Positions 54,130 to 62,792 of a DNA stretch of 64,000 bases are shown here, piece by piece; the stretch's first letter is position 1; the number at the start of each line of letters is the position of its first letter. The notes beneath the pieces were generated by a model. That model had not been told where the DNA came from and ran no database searches. It saw nothing but the letters and a program-made list of their open reading frames with translations. This DNA comes from Saccharibacillus sp. CPCC 101409 (GTDB lineage Bacteria; Bacillota; Bacilli; Paenibacillales; Paenibacillaceae). Both the position numbers and the translations under genes were made by a program. The stretch is from contig NZ_JAULSA010000001.1 of assembly GCF_030518235.1 (NCBI RefSeq), positions 124,001 through 188,000 of the forward strand, in the 5' to 3' direction.

Positions 54130-55491
54130 ATGCAAAATTTATTCGGACTCAGTCATAATGCGACGCTGCTCGTATGGACGGCAGTCGCGATCGTTTTCCT
54201 GGTGCTGCTGATTGCAAAGTATAAATGGAACCCGTTCGTCACGCTGCTGATGTCCGCGCTGGCGCTTGGGCTGCTGGCCGGCATGGACTCGCAGGAGCTG
54301 ATCAAATCGGTCACCGGCGGTCTCGGCGGCACGCTCGGCACAATCGCGATCGTTATCGGTCTCGGCACGATGCTCGGCAAGATGATGGCCGAATCGGGCG
54401 GGGCCGAGCGGATCGCGAATACGCTGATCGACCGTTTCGGCGAAAAAAGGGTCCACTGGGCGATGGTCGTCGTGGGCTTCGTGGTCGGCATTCCGGTCTT
54501 TTTCGAAGTCGGCGTGATTCTGCTTATTCCGATCATCTTCCTGGTCGCCCGCAAAACGGGCATGTCGCTGCTGCATATCGGCATCCCGATCCTGGCCGGT
54601 TTGTCGACCGTGCACGGACTGGTGCCGCCGCATCCGGCTCCGATGATCGCGATCGACGCGTTCGGCGCGAATCTCGGCACCACCATTCTGTACGCGCTGA
54701 TCGTCGGCATTCCGACCGCGATTATCGCGGGTCCGGTATTCGGCAAGTTTATCGGCAAAAGAATCCTCGTCACGCCGCCGGCGGAACTGGCGGACCAGTT
54801 CTCGGCCAAAAGTTCGGACAATCTGCCGGGCTTCGGCATCACGCTGTTTACGATCCTGCTGCCGGTGCTGCTGATGCTGCTCGGTTCGATCGCCGGCATC
54901 GTCGATCCGGAAGGGACGAGCGGCTTTACGCATTTTGCCGAATTTGTCGGACACGAAGTGATCGCGCTGCTGATCTCGGCCGTGTTCTCGTTCTTCTCGC
55001 TGGGCTTCGCCCGCGGTTTCACCAAGTCCGACCTGTCTAAATTCACGAGCGAATGTCTGGCTCCGACCGCGTCGATCATCCTGATTATCGGCGGGGGCGG
55101 CGCGTTCAAGCAGGTGCTGATCGACAGCGGCGTCGGCGGCGCGATCGCGGCGCTGGCCAACCAGTCGCATATCAACGTGATCCTGTTCGCCTGGCTGGTC
55201 GCGGCGCTGATCCGCGTGGCGACGGGCTCGGCGACGGTCGCGATGACGACGGCCGCGGGGATCGTCGCTCCGGTGCTGGCAATCTCCACCGGCGTCAACG
55301 TCGAGCTGGTCGTGCTGGCGACCGGCGCGGGCTCGCTGGTATTGTCCCACGTCAACGACGCCGGGTTCTGGATGATCAAAGAATTTTTCGGTATGTCGGT
55401 CGTGCAGACGCTCAAATCGTGGACGGCGATGGAAACGATCTTGTCCGTCTCGGCTTTAATCTTTATTCTTATATTGAGCGCGATTGTGTAA
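54130..55491 (+). CDS. gntP: Gluconate:H+ symporter (GntP family)
   Basis: 453 residues with about 12-14 helices. NATLLVWTAVAIVFLVLLI starts the first helix; WNPFVTLL, GGLGGTLGTIAIVIGLGTMLGKMMAESGG, HGLVPPHPAPMIAIDAFGAN and RVATGSATVAMTTAAGIVAP match GntP/GntT permeases. It takes up gluconate with protons. GGAGGG lies before ATG 54130. It follows gntR by about 96 bp and precedes gntK. Confidence 0.95.
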   Translation: MQNLFGLSHNATLLVWTAVAIVFLVLLIAKYKWNPFVTLLMSALALGLLAGMDSQELIKSVTGGLGGTLGTIAIVIGLGTMLGKMMAESGGAERIANTLIDRFGEKRVHWAMVVVGFVVGIPVFFEVGVILLIPIIFLVARKTGMSLLHIGIPILAGLSTVHGLVPPHPAPMIAIDAFGANLGTTILYALIVGIPTAIIAGPVFGKFIGKRILVTPPAELADQFSAKSSDNLPGFGITLFTILLPVLLMLLGSIAGIVDPEGTSGFTHFAEFVGHEVIALLISAVFSFFSLGFARGFTKSDLSKFTSECLAPTASIILIIGGGGAFKQVLIDSGVGGAIAALANQSHINVILFAWLVAALIRVATGSATVAMTTAAGIVAPVLAISTGVNVELVVLATGAGSLVLSHVNDAGFWMIKEFFGMSVVQTLKSWTAMETILSVSALIFILILSAIV

Positions 55492-55619
55492 GCCGGTTCC
55501 AACCGGACGGGATCGAACCGGTCCGGCGAAACACAATCCGGCGAAAAATGTGAATACGCGGACGCAAGTGGACCGGAGACTCCGGTCCGCTTTGCCGCAT
55601 TCGGAAGGAAGGTTGTACA

Positions 55620-57167
55620 ATGAGCGAAAAGTGGATGATCGGCGTCGATATCGGCACGACGAGCACGAAGGCGGTGCTGTTCCGGGAAAACGGCGATGTA
55701 GCCGCGCAGGAGAATATCGGCTATCCGCTGCATACGCCGTCGCCGTCGGTGGCCGAGCAGGACCCGGACGAGATTTACCGCGCGGTAATCGCGGCGATCT
55801 CGGGCGCCGTTCGCGCGGGAGGCGCGAAGCCGGAAGACATTCTGCTCGTCTCGTTCAGTTCGGCGATGCACAGCCTGATCGGCGTGGACGGCGGCGGAGC
55901 GCCGGTGACGACCTGCATCACCTGGGCGGACAACCGCAGCGCCGGCTGGACGAAAAAGCTGCGGGAGGAACTGGGCGGACACGAAATTTATCTGCGCACG
56001 GGCACGCCCGTGCATCCGATGTCGCCGCTGTCCAAGCTGCTGTGGCTGCGTCATGACCAGCCGGAATGGTTCGACGCTTCGGCGAAATTTATCTCGATCA
56101 AGGAATACGTATTCTTCCGCTTGTTCGGACAGTATGTGGTCGATCACTCGATCGCTTCGGCGACCGGGCTGTTCAATCTGGAGCATCTGGATTGGGACAA
56201 GGAAGCGCTGGAGATCGCCGGGGTAACGCCGGAACGGCTGTCGCAGCCGGTGCCGACGACGCACGCCGTGCGCGGACTGGACCCGCTGCTGGCGGAGCAG
56301 CTGGGGCTTGAGCGGGATACGCCGTTTATCGTCGGCGCAAGCGACGGCGTGCTGTCGAACCTGGGCGTCGGCGCGATCCGCCCGGGCGTCGTCGCGGCGA
56401 CGATCGGGACCAGCGGGGCGATCCGCACCGTGGTCGACCGTCCGGTCGTCGATCCGAAAGGGCGCTTTTTCTGCTATGCGCTGGCGGACGGACTGTGGGT
56501 CATCGGCGGTCCGGTCAACAACGGCGGCATGCTGTTCCGCTGGGTGCGCGACGAATTCGCCGCTTCGGAAGTCGAGACGGCCAAGCGGCTGGGGATCGAT
56601 CCGTACGACGTGCTGACGCGAATCGCGCAGCAGGTGCAGCCGGGTTCGGAAGGACTGCTGTTCCATCCGTACCTGACCGGCGAACGCGCGCCGCTGTGGA
56701 ACCCGGATGCGCGGGGCTCGTTTTTCGGCCTGACAATGAACCACAAGAAAGAGCATATGATCCGCGCGGTGCTCGAAGGCGTTATTTTCAATCTGTACAC
56801 GGTGATGCTGGCGATGGAAGAGCAGATCGGCCGGCCGGAGAAGATTCACGCGACCGGCGGCTTTGCGCGCTCGCCGCTGTGGCGGCAGATGATGGCGGAT
56901 ATCTTCGACCAGGAAGTCGTGATCCCGGAAAGCTTCGAAAGCTCCTGTCTCGGCGCGGCCGTACTGGGTCTGTACGCGCTCGGACGCGTCGATTCGCTGA
57001 ACGTAGTCGAAGACATGATCGGCGGCACGCACCGCCACGAGCCGGTCGAAGACAACGCCAGAGTGTATAAACATCTGCTGCCGATCTTTATTTCCGTGTC
57101 GCGCAGCCTGACGCACGAATACGAAGCGATCGCCCGGTTCCAGCGGGAGATGGCAGGGGAGCTGTAG
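55620..57167 (+). CDS. gntK: Gluconate kinase (FGGY family)
   Basis: 515 residues. The FGGY kinase fold is shown by MIGVDIGTTSTKAVLF (phosphate 1), TWADNRSA, GASDGVLSNLGVGAI (about 238-252), the ATP-binding GTSGAIRTV and HATGGFARSPLWRQMMADIF near the end. It phosphorylates gluconate to 6-phosphogluconate, the substrate of the gntZ product upstream. GGAAGGAAGG precedes the ATG. It is the last gene before a terminator. Confidence 0.94.
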   Translation: MSEKWMIGVDIGTTSTKAVLFRENGDVAAQENIGYPLHTPSPSVAEQDPDEIYRAVIAAISGAVRAGGAKPEDILLVSFSSAMHSLIGVDGGGAPVTTCITWADNRSAGWTKKLREELGGHEIYLRTGTPVHPMSPLSKLLWLRHDQPEWFDASAKFISIKEYVFFRLFGQYVVDHSIASATGLFNLEHLDWDKEALEIAGVTPERLSQPVPTTHAVRGLDPLLAEQLGLERDTPFIVGASDGVLSNLGVGAIRPGVVAATIGTSGAIRTVVDRPVVDPKGRFFCYALADGLWVIGGPVNNGGMLFRWVRDEFAASEVETAKRLGIDPYDVLTRIAQQVQPGSEGLLFHPYLTGERAPLWNPDARGSFFGLTMNHKKEHMIRAVLEGVIFNLYTVMLAMEEQIGRPEKIHATGGFARSPLWRQMMADIFDQEVVIPESFESSCLGAAVLGLYALGRVDSLNVVEDMIGGTHRHEPVEDNARVYKHLLPIFISVSRSLTHEYEAIARFQREMAGEL

Positions 57168-57203
57168 CGTTTTTGGGTAAGAACAGAATAAGGGCATAGA
57201 AAA

Positions 57204-57256
57204 AGCCCTTCGTCAGCCGAGCCGGGAAAGCTCGCCTTGCGAAGGGCTCCCTTTTT
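57204..57256 (+). terminator. Rho-independent terminator after gntK
   Basis: AGCCCTTCG (57204-57212) pairs with CGAAGGGCT (57240-57248), followed by CCCTTTTT. Confidence 0.78.
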
Positions 57257-57497
57257 GGGCGCCGGAGGTCCGGATGATCGCATTTGAGGATGGAATCATG
57301 CGTTTATGCAGCCGGGATCGGAATGAAATCAGACCGATCCGGACAATACGCCGGCGCGAGACGGGGCAACGGTGAGGCAGCCGGCCGCCCGGAAGCGGCC
57401 GGCGGGGCGAAGGCGCGCGGCCATAAGCCGCGGCGCAGGCCCGTATAAGAACCGGCGGCTGCCGGACTTACGCGGAAAACACGGAAGCGGAGACGGC
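57257..57497. other. Region downstream of the riboswitch, no gene seen
   Basis: This is where a gene controlled by the minus-strand riboswitch should start. I find no ribosome binding site followed by a convincing reading frame; the 70-codon frame there (57304-57516) starts inside the terminator and has no family likeness. GC-rich, featureless. Confidence 0.6.
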
Positions 57498-57526
57498 AAA
57501 AAGCCTCTTCCGACAAGAAGAGGCTT
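57498..57526 (-). terminator. Riboswitch terminator hairpin
   Basis: On the minus strand AAGCCTCTT (57526-57518) pairs with AAGAGGCTT (57509-57501) and is followed by TTTTT-GCC. It lies about 20 nt after the aptamer and could compete with an anti-terminator formed with P1. Confidence 0.85.
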
Positions 57527-57545
57527 GAATAAGCGAAAGTCTCTT

Positions 57546-57673
57546 CTTATCTCTCCGTTCGTTCGATTCCGCGCGGCGGAATTTCGAGCGAACGAGCAAG
57601 AATTAGCACCGTGCCCCTATGGGGTCGGTTGCCGGGCTTCATCGGGCTGGTCCCTCCGCCTGCTCTTGATAAG
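57546..57673 (-). promoter_or_regulatory. SAM-I (S-box) riboswitch aptamer
   Basis: Read on the minus strand, CTTATC opens P1 (57673-57668) and GATAAG closes it (57551-57546). In between are AAGAGCAGGCGGAGGGACCA, GCCCGATGAAGCCCGGCAACC (split here as GCCCGATGAAG, then CCCGGCAACC) and GGTGCTAATTC, all signature S-box blocks in the right order. S-boxes sense S-adenosylmethionine and terminate transcription of methionine, cysteine or salvage genes. No gene follows it. Confidence 0.93.
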
Positions 57674-57721
57674 ATGTTTCATTCCCTGCACATGGATCGT
57701 GTACTTCTGTGAATCGTGCCT

Positions 57722-57750
57722 ATTATCCCACGCTTCATCCGGAGTGTCAA
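57722..57750 (-). promoter_or_regulatory. Promoter of the S-box transcript
   Basis: On the minus strand TTGACA (57750-57745), 17-bp spacer, GATAAT (57727-57722): 11 of 12 consensus bases. Transcription would begin about 42 nt before the aptamer. Confidence 0.78.
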
Positions 57751-57838
57751 CGGCGGGAGGCGCTGCGCGGAAACTCCGTATACTTGCAAATGAACCGCAA
57801 ACGAACCGTAAGCAAAACCCGAACAGGAGGCTGAGAAA

Positions 57839-58627
57839 ATGGCGAAATGGAAAATCACTTGCATTCAGCATAACGTGATCTTCGGCAATCCGGAAGCCAA
57901 CTATAAAGCGTTCGAGCAGCAAATCGAAACGGCGATGAAGGGCGGACCGGATATTCTGGTCCTGCCGGAGCTCTGGACAACAGGTTACGATCTGGAGCGG
58001 CTGAACGAGATCGCGGAAGACGATGCGGCGCGGAGCAAAGCTTTTCTCGCAGAGCTGGCCCGCAAGCATAACGTCCATCTGATCGGCGGATCGGCCGCCA
58101 AGCGTACCGAAGAAGGCGTATTCAATACGCTGCTGGCTTACGACCGGGAAGGACGGCAGATTGCGGAGTACAACAAAGCGCATCTGTTTCAGCTGATGGA
58201 CGAGCATCTCCATCTGCAGGCGGGCAGGGAAACCGGAGATTTCGAACTGGACGGCGTCAAGACTGCGGGCGTTATCTGTTACGATATCCGGTTTCCCGAA
58301 TGGATTCGTCTGCATGCGGCGGCGGGCGCCGAAGTGCTGTTCGTCGTCGCGCAGTGGCCGGTGGAAAGACTCTCGCACTGGCGCGCTCTACTGACGGCGC
58401 GGGCGATCGAGAATCAGTGCTGGGTAGTCGGCTGCAACCGCAGCGGCACCGATCCCGATCACGACTTTGCCGGCAGCTCGATGATAATCAATCCGTTGGG
58501 AGACATTGTGGCGGAAGCCGGCAAGAATGACGAACTGCTCAGCGCCGAGATCGATACTTCGGAGACCGCGGAAGCGCGCGGACATATTCCGGTCTTCGAA
58601 GATCGCCGGACCGAGCTGTACCGTTAA
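57839..58627 (+). CDS. mtnU: Carbon-nitrogen hydrolase, omega-amidase (MtnU/YkrU-like)
   Basis: 262 residues of the nitrilase superfamily. The Glu-Lys-Cys triad is E44 in VLPELW, K113 in EYNKAHLF and C147 in VICYDIRFPEW. Length and sequence resemble B. subtilis MtnU, which hydrolyses 2-oxoglutaramate or 2-oxosuccinamate made by glutamine transamination in methionine salvage. It begins with GAGGCTGAGAAA-spaced GGAGG-like site before ATG 57839 and is divergent from the S-box promoter, as mtnU is from the S-box-controlled mtnKA genes in B. subtilis. The mtnKA genes are missing here. Confidence 0.85.
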   Translation: MAKWKITCIQHNVIFGNPEANYKAFEQQIETAMKGGPDILVLPELWTTGYDLERLNEIAEDDAARSKAFLAELARKHNVHLIGGSAAKRTEEGVFNTLLAYDREGRQIAEYNKAHLFQLMDEHLHLQAGRETGDFELDGVKTAGVICYDIRFPEWIRLHAAAGAEVLFVVAQWPVERLSHWRALLTARAIENQCWVVGCNRSGTDPDHDFAGSSMIINPLGDIVAEAGKNDELLSAEIDTSETAEARGHIPVFEDRRTELYR

Positions 58628-58672
58628 ACGGATTCGGGAACGCGTTCTTGGTTTGAGCATGGATGGGAACGA

Positions 58673-59782
58673 TCATACTTTTATTTTACGGCCTCTCCAA
58701 TTCACGGAATGGAAAATGTTCACCCGGATGAAGGAATACAAATAGATGCCTACGAAAAACGAAAAGAAAATCGGATAAACCAGGAAAACCGCTTTGTTGA
58801 AATTGCCGACCCTGCCCGCAAATCCTGCCGTTTGAACAGCATACAGCGCATACAATATCCCGCTGAACAAGATGGCGGCGGGATTCCATTCTATCAGGGA
58901 AGAGATCAGGGCTGCCGCGGCGATGAAACTGCCGGAAATCCATAAGACGACCATGAACATGACGGCGGGATGAGTGGACTTGGAGCCGACGGCGAAACTT
59001 TTGCACCAGCCCTCGATCAGACTTCCTACGCCTTCCGGGTACATGCGCAAAGAGATGATGCCTTTGCCGCCGAGACAGCGAACAGGAAGATCCTGTTCCA
59101 GAAACGCTTCGCCCAGCGCCAGATCGTCCATGATGGCGCCTTCGATTTTTTGGTGGCCTCCGGACAAAAAGTAATCGTCCCGATTGCATAGGATGCACGG
59201 GCCGAACGAACCGGCCGTTTTGAACCGCGAACCCCAGACGGTAAATAGATTCATGCCCACGACAACGATGATGTTGAAGACGACGGAGATGTATTCATAC
59301 CAACGCTCGACGGTATGAAAAGGCTGCAGCGCCGTAATGCCCCGGGCTCCTTTTTCCCGGTAGAAATGCAGCAGATGGCTTAATCCGTCCACGCTTTCGA
59401 ACCTTGTATCGGCGTCCAAAAATAACAACCAGCTTCCTTTGGCCTGTTGGGCGCCGTACCAGCAGGCCGCCGATTTTCCTGCGCCTTCGTTCCGCAGCAC
59501 CCTGGCGCCGAAGCTTTCCGCGACAGCCGCGGTCCCGTCCGACGAATCGTCGTCGATAACCAGAATTTCGAACGACCTGAACCGCTGCTCCTGCAGCGAT
59601 CGCAGCAGAGGCGGGATTCGGCTTGCTTCGTTTCTGGCCGGAATAAGGATGGACAGAAACGGGAGGCCGGCCGCGGATGAGGTGGAGGGACCGGGGACCG
59701 GCAGCGACCGGAACATCAGGACACCGATCGCCGCCGCCGCAAATCCGATTGCCAGTTTAATCATTTCCAAAGCCGTTATCAT
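58673..59782 (-). CDS. crtQ: Family 2 glycosyltransferase of carotenoid pathway (CrtQ-like)
   Basis: 369 residues. A short N-terminal helix precedes the GT-A domain: FLSILIPARNEASRIPPLL, EILVIDDDSSDGTA (UDP-sugar), GSWLLFLDADTRFE (DxD) and later two or three C-terminal helices. It resembles 4,4'-diaponeurosporenoate glucosyltransferase. As the last gene of the minus-strand cluster it should attach a sugar to the C30 carotenoid acid at the membrane. It starts 30 bp after crtN with AAAGGCGG upstream. Confidence 0.83.
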   Translation of the reverse strand: MITALEMIKLAIGFAAAAIGVLMFRSLPVPGPSTSSAAGLPFLSILIPARNEASRIPPLLRSLQEQRFRSFEILVIDDDSSDGTAAVAESFGARVLRNEGAGKSAACWYGAQQAKGSWLLFLDADTRFESVDGLSHLLHFYREKGARGITALQPFHTVERWYEYISVVFNIIVVVGMNLFTVWGSRFKTAGSFGPCILCNRDDYFLSGGHQKIEGAIMDDLALGEAFLEQDLPVRCLGGKGIISLRMYPEGVGSLIEGWCKSFAVGSKSTHPAVMFMVVLWISGSFIAAAALISSLIEWNPAAILFSGILYALYAVQTAGFAGRVGNFNKAVFLVYPIFFSFFVGIYLYSFIRVNIFHSVNWRGRKIKV

Positions 59783-59812
59783 ATCCGCCGCCTTTCTTCA
59801 TCCGATCTTTTT

Positions 59813-61342
59813 TTATTTTACCGAATAATCGAACAGCTCGCCCGTATCGTCCTGGATCAATTCCTGGGCGGCGATTTTGGCCGACAGCAGCACGATCGGG
59901 ACGCCGGCGCCGGGATGCGTGCTGCTTCCGGTAAAGTACAAATTTTCGCAATGGCTCGCTTTGCTTTGCGGGCGATAGTGGTTGCTCTGCTTCAGAATAG
60001 GCTGCAAACCGAACGCGGCGCCGTTATGCGCGTTGAACTTCGAACGGAAATCGAGCGGCGTGGTATGCGTTTCCGCAACGATCTCGTTCTCGATATTTTC
60101 GAAGCCGCGAATCTTCTTCAATTCGTTAAGGATGTAAGCGCGATAATAAGAAACCGTCTCCTCGTCCCATTCGTAATTCGATTCGGCCGCATTCGATACG
60201 GGCATCAGGACATACAAGCCGTCTTTCCCTTCGGGCGCCAGAGACGAATCCATTTTCGAAGCGATGTACACGTAGAAAGAAGCGTTCGTCAGTTTTTTGC
60301 CGTCGAAAATATCTTTGAGATTCCGGTCGAGGTTTTCATTGAAAATAAAATTATGCACATGGTCGATTTCTTCGTACTTTCGGTCCATGCCGAGGTAAAG
60401 CAGGAAACAGGAACAAGAATATTTCAGGCTGTCGACTTTTTCGTCGGTATATTTGCCTTTGGCCGGCTTGTCCTGGACCAGATGTTTGATCGCATACGGG
60501 AAGTCCGCGTTGCAAACGACATAATCCGAAGCGATTTTTTGCCCGTCCACGACAATCCCTTCCGCTTTTCCGTTTTGAATAGAGATCTCCTGTACGTTCC
60601 TGCCGTAATGAATCGTCCCTCCAAGTTCCTTGAAAAGCCTCTCCATCGACAAAGCCATCGTATACATGCCGCCCTTGATAAACCATACGCCGTACAGAAA
60701 TTGAAGCATGGGAATCATCGTATAAAAAGAAGGGCTGGTGAGAGGGGAGATGCCGATATACAGTGTTTGAAAGCTGATCATTTGTCGCAGCCTTTTGTTC
60801 TTGATATACCGGCCGACGAACCGGTCCGCGGTATCGTAAGGCTTCAGCTTCACGGCTTTTTTGAGCATCGGTAGGTTGTAGAAATCGCCTCTTTTGCGGA
60901 AAGGTCTTGGAAGAATGTAACGCTTGGCGATGATGAATTTCTGGTAGATTTCATGCATATAACGAAAAAAGCCCGCCGTGTCTTCTTCGCTGATCGATTC
61001 GATCGTCCGGGTCAACCGGGTCATATCGGAAGAGATATCGAACGGCCGGTGGGGAATATCGCTGAAATAAGCCCGATAAATCGGGTCCAGTTTCTCCATC
61101 GGAATATAGTCGTCCGGATCGCGGCCGCACAGTTCGAACACTTCCCGGTAGATTTCCGGCAGCATCACGATGCTCGGCCCCAGATCGAATTTGTATCCTC
61201 CTTCCAATTCGATACGGTTCATTTTGCCGCCGGGCATCGAGCCTTTTTCATAGATTTCCGCCTGGTAACCCGCGGCCTGAAGCCTGATGGCAGAAGCGAG
61301 CCCCGCCACCCCGCTTCCGATGACAATCACCTTTTTGCTCAT
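59813..61342 (-). CDS. crtN: 4,4'-diapophytoene desaturase (CrtN-like)
   Basis: 509 residues of the phytoene desaturase family. FAD-binding GSGVAGLASAIRLQAAG is at about 9-25; GGYKFDLGPSIVMLPEIY, FIIAKRYILPRPFRK-like region, SFQTLYIGISPLTSPSFY, FIKGGMYTMALSMERL and the C-terminal YFTGSSTHPGAGVPIVLLS match staphylococcal CrtN closely. It introduces double bonds into 4,4'-diapophytoene. It lies between aldH and crtQ in one operon, which identifies a C30 carotenoid pathway. The crtM gene is not in the window. Confidence 0.92.
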   Translation of the reverse strand: MSKKVIVIGSGVAGLASAIRLQAAGYQAEIYEKGSMPGGKMNRIELEGGYKFDLGPSIVMLPEIYREVFELCGRDPDDYIPMEKLDPIYRAYFSDIPHRPFDISSDMTRLTRTIESISEEDTAGFFRYMHEIYQKFIIAKRYILPRPFRKRGDFYNLPMLKKAVKLKPYDTADRFVGRYIKNKRLRQMISFQTLYIGISPLTSPSFYTMIPMLQFLYGVWFIKGGMYTMALSMERLFKELGGTIHYGRNVQEISIQNGKAEGIVVDGQKIASDYVVCNADFPYAIKHLVQDKPAKGKYTDEKVDSLKYSCSCFLLYLGMDRKYEEIDHVHNFIFNENLDRNLKDIFDGKKLTNASFYVYIASKMDSSLAPEGKDGLYVLMPVSNAAESNYEWDEETVSYYRAYILNELKKIRGFENIENEIVAETHTTPLDFRSKFNAHNGAAFGLQPILKQSNHYRPQSKASHCENLYFTGSSTHPGAGVPIVLLSAKIAAQELIQDDTGELFDYSVK

Positions 61343-61394
61343 GCAAAATCCTCATTTCCGCATCCTGTTTTCTTTATTCCGGTATCGATTGCTA

Positions 61395-62792
61395 TTACAG
61401 CAGCCACTTCCTCAACTTTTTCAACGCGTTCAGGTTTCGGTCGGAATACGGCGGGAATTTCCCGGGAAAACGCAGGTAATGATAGGTTCGGACATGCGTT
61501 TTTTCGTAACTGAAAGCTGTAAAACCGGCTTTGCCGTGATAAGCGCCGTATCCGCTTTGTCCGACTCCTCCGAACGAGATATGGGGGCTTGCGGCATGAT
61601 GGATCACTTGATTGACGCCGATGGTCGAGGAGCGCATATATTCGTTGAACCGCTGAATGCGATGTTTGTTTGTGCTGAAAATGTATCCGGTGAGCGCATC
61701 GCGCTGGAGACTGCCGCCGGATAATAAAGTTTCCAGATCGGCGTAGGGAATAACCGGAAGAACCGGCCCGAAAATTTCTTCCCGCAAAACGGAACTTCCC
61801 GGTTCGATGTCCGTCAGCACGGTCGGAGCGATAAAGCGGTCGGACCGGTCGTGCGCGCCGCCGCGGCGGACCGTGCCCTGGCCGATAAACCCAACCACCT
61901 TTTGAAAATGGGCGTCCGTACAAATCCTTCCGTAATCTCCGCTTGCCTGGGGCTGCTCTCCGTAGAAAGCGGAAAGCGCAGCGGAAATTTCGTCCAGCGT
62001 CTGCTCGTAAACGGATTGATGGACGAACAGGGTATCCGGCGCGATGCAGGTCTGGCCGGCATTGAGGAATTTACCCCAGACGATGTCCCTGACGGCTGCC
62101 GGGGAAAATCCTGTTTCGTCCAGGATGCACGGGTTTTTCCCGCCGAGTTCCAGGATTACCGGCGTAAGCCGTTTGGCTGCCTGATCGGCCACAAGCTTCC
62201 CCGTTTGCCCGCTGCCCGTGAAGAAAATCAAGTCGAAAGGGGCCGACGTCAGCAGGCCGGCGGTTTGTCCATCGCCCGTCACGACGTGCAATTGTTCGGG
62301 AGGAAAGGCCCGATTGATGATTTTTTTCAGCAGTTCGGCCGACGCCGGCGCGTATTCGGACGGTTTGACGACGCAGGAGTTCCCGCCGGCGATCGCCCCG
62401 ATCACAGGCATCAGCGTAAGCTGGACCGGATAATTCCACGAGCCGATAACCAGTACGCTTCCGTACGGATGCCTTTTTTTTCGAAGCGCTTCTACGTAAC
62501 CCAATTTAAGATGCCGCGATTTCCGGGACCGGTTCCAGTTGGACAGGTGCCTGCACACATAATCGATTTCGTTCAACAGAACGGCGATCTCGGACGAAAA
62601 AGATTCGAACGCCGGTTTGCCCAAGTCCGCATAAAGGGCGTCGGTCAATTCTTTTTCGCGCTCCAAAAGGATACTTTTCAGCTTTAAAAGCTGCTTTTTG
62701 CGCATCTCGCTTGAAGGACTTCCTTTGGATAACAATTCTTCGCGCTGTCTTTCCGGTAAGGCTTGCAGAACATCCGCTTTATTGTCCGGCAT
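61395..62792 (-). CDS. aldH: Aldehyde dehydrogenase of carotenoid pathway (AldH1-like)
   Basis: 465 residues. VLVIGSWNYPVQLTLMP, FFTGSGQTGKLVADQA (cofactor Gly), VILELGGKNPCIL (general base Glu) and NAGQTCIAPD (catalytic Cys) are all present, as in class 3 ALDHs and staphylococcal AldH that oxidises diaponeurosporenal to the acid. I choose ATG 62792, with GAGGG nine bases upstream, overlapping crtP by 14 bp. It sits 52 bp before crtN. Confidence 0.9.
   Translation of the reverse strand: MPDNKADVLQALPERQREELLSKGSPSSEMRKKQLLKLKSILLEREKELTDALYADLGKPAFESFSSEIAVLLNEIDYVCRHLSNWNRSRKSRHLKLGYVEALRKKRHPYGSVLVIGSWNYPVQLTLMPVIGAIAGGNSCVVKPSEYAPASAELLKKIINRAFPPEQLHVVTGDGQTAGLLTSAPFDLIFFTGSGQTGKLVADQAAKRLTPVILELGGKNPCILDETGFSPAAVRDIVWGKFLNAGQTCIAPDTLFVHQSVYEQTLDEISAALSAFYGEQPQASGDYGRICTDAHFQKVVGFIGQGTVRRGGAHDRSDRFIAPTVLTDIEPGSSVLREEIFGPVLPVIPYADLETLLSGGSLQRDALTGYIFSTNKHRIQRFNEYMRSSTIGVNQVIHHAASPHISFGGVGQSGYGAYHGKAGFTAFSYEKTHVRTYHYLRFPGKFPPYSDRNLNALKKLRKWLL

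Noticed and set aside
54153-57197. A 1014-codon minus-strand frame across gntP and gntK
   Set aside because: Same reason: antisense to two strongly supported genes with matching motifs.
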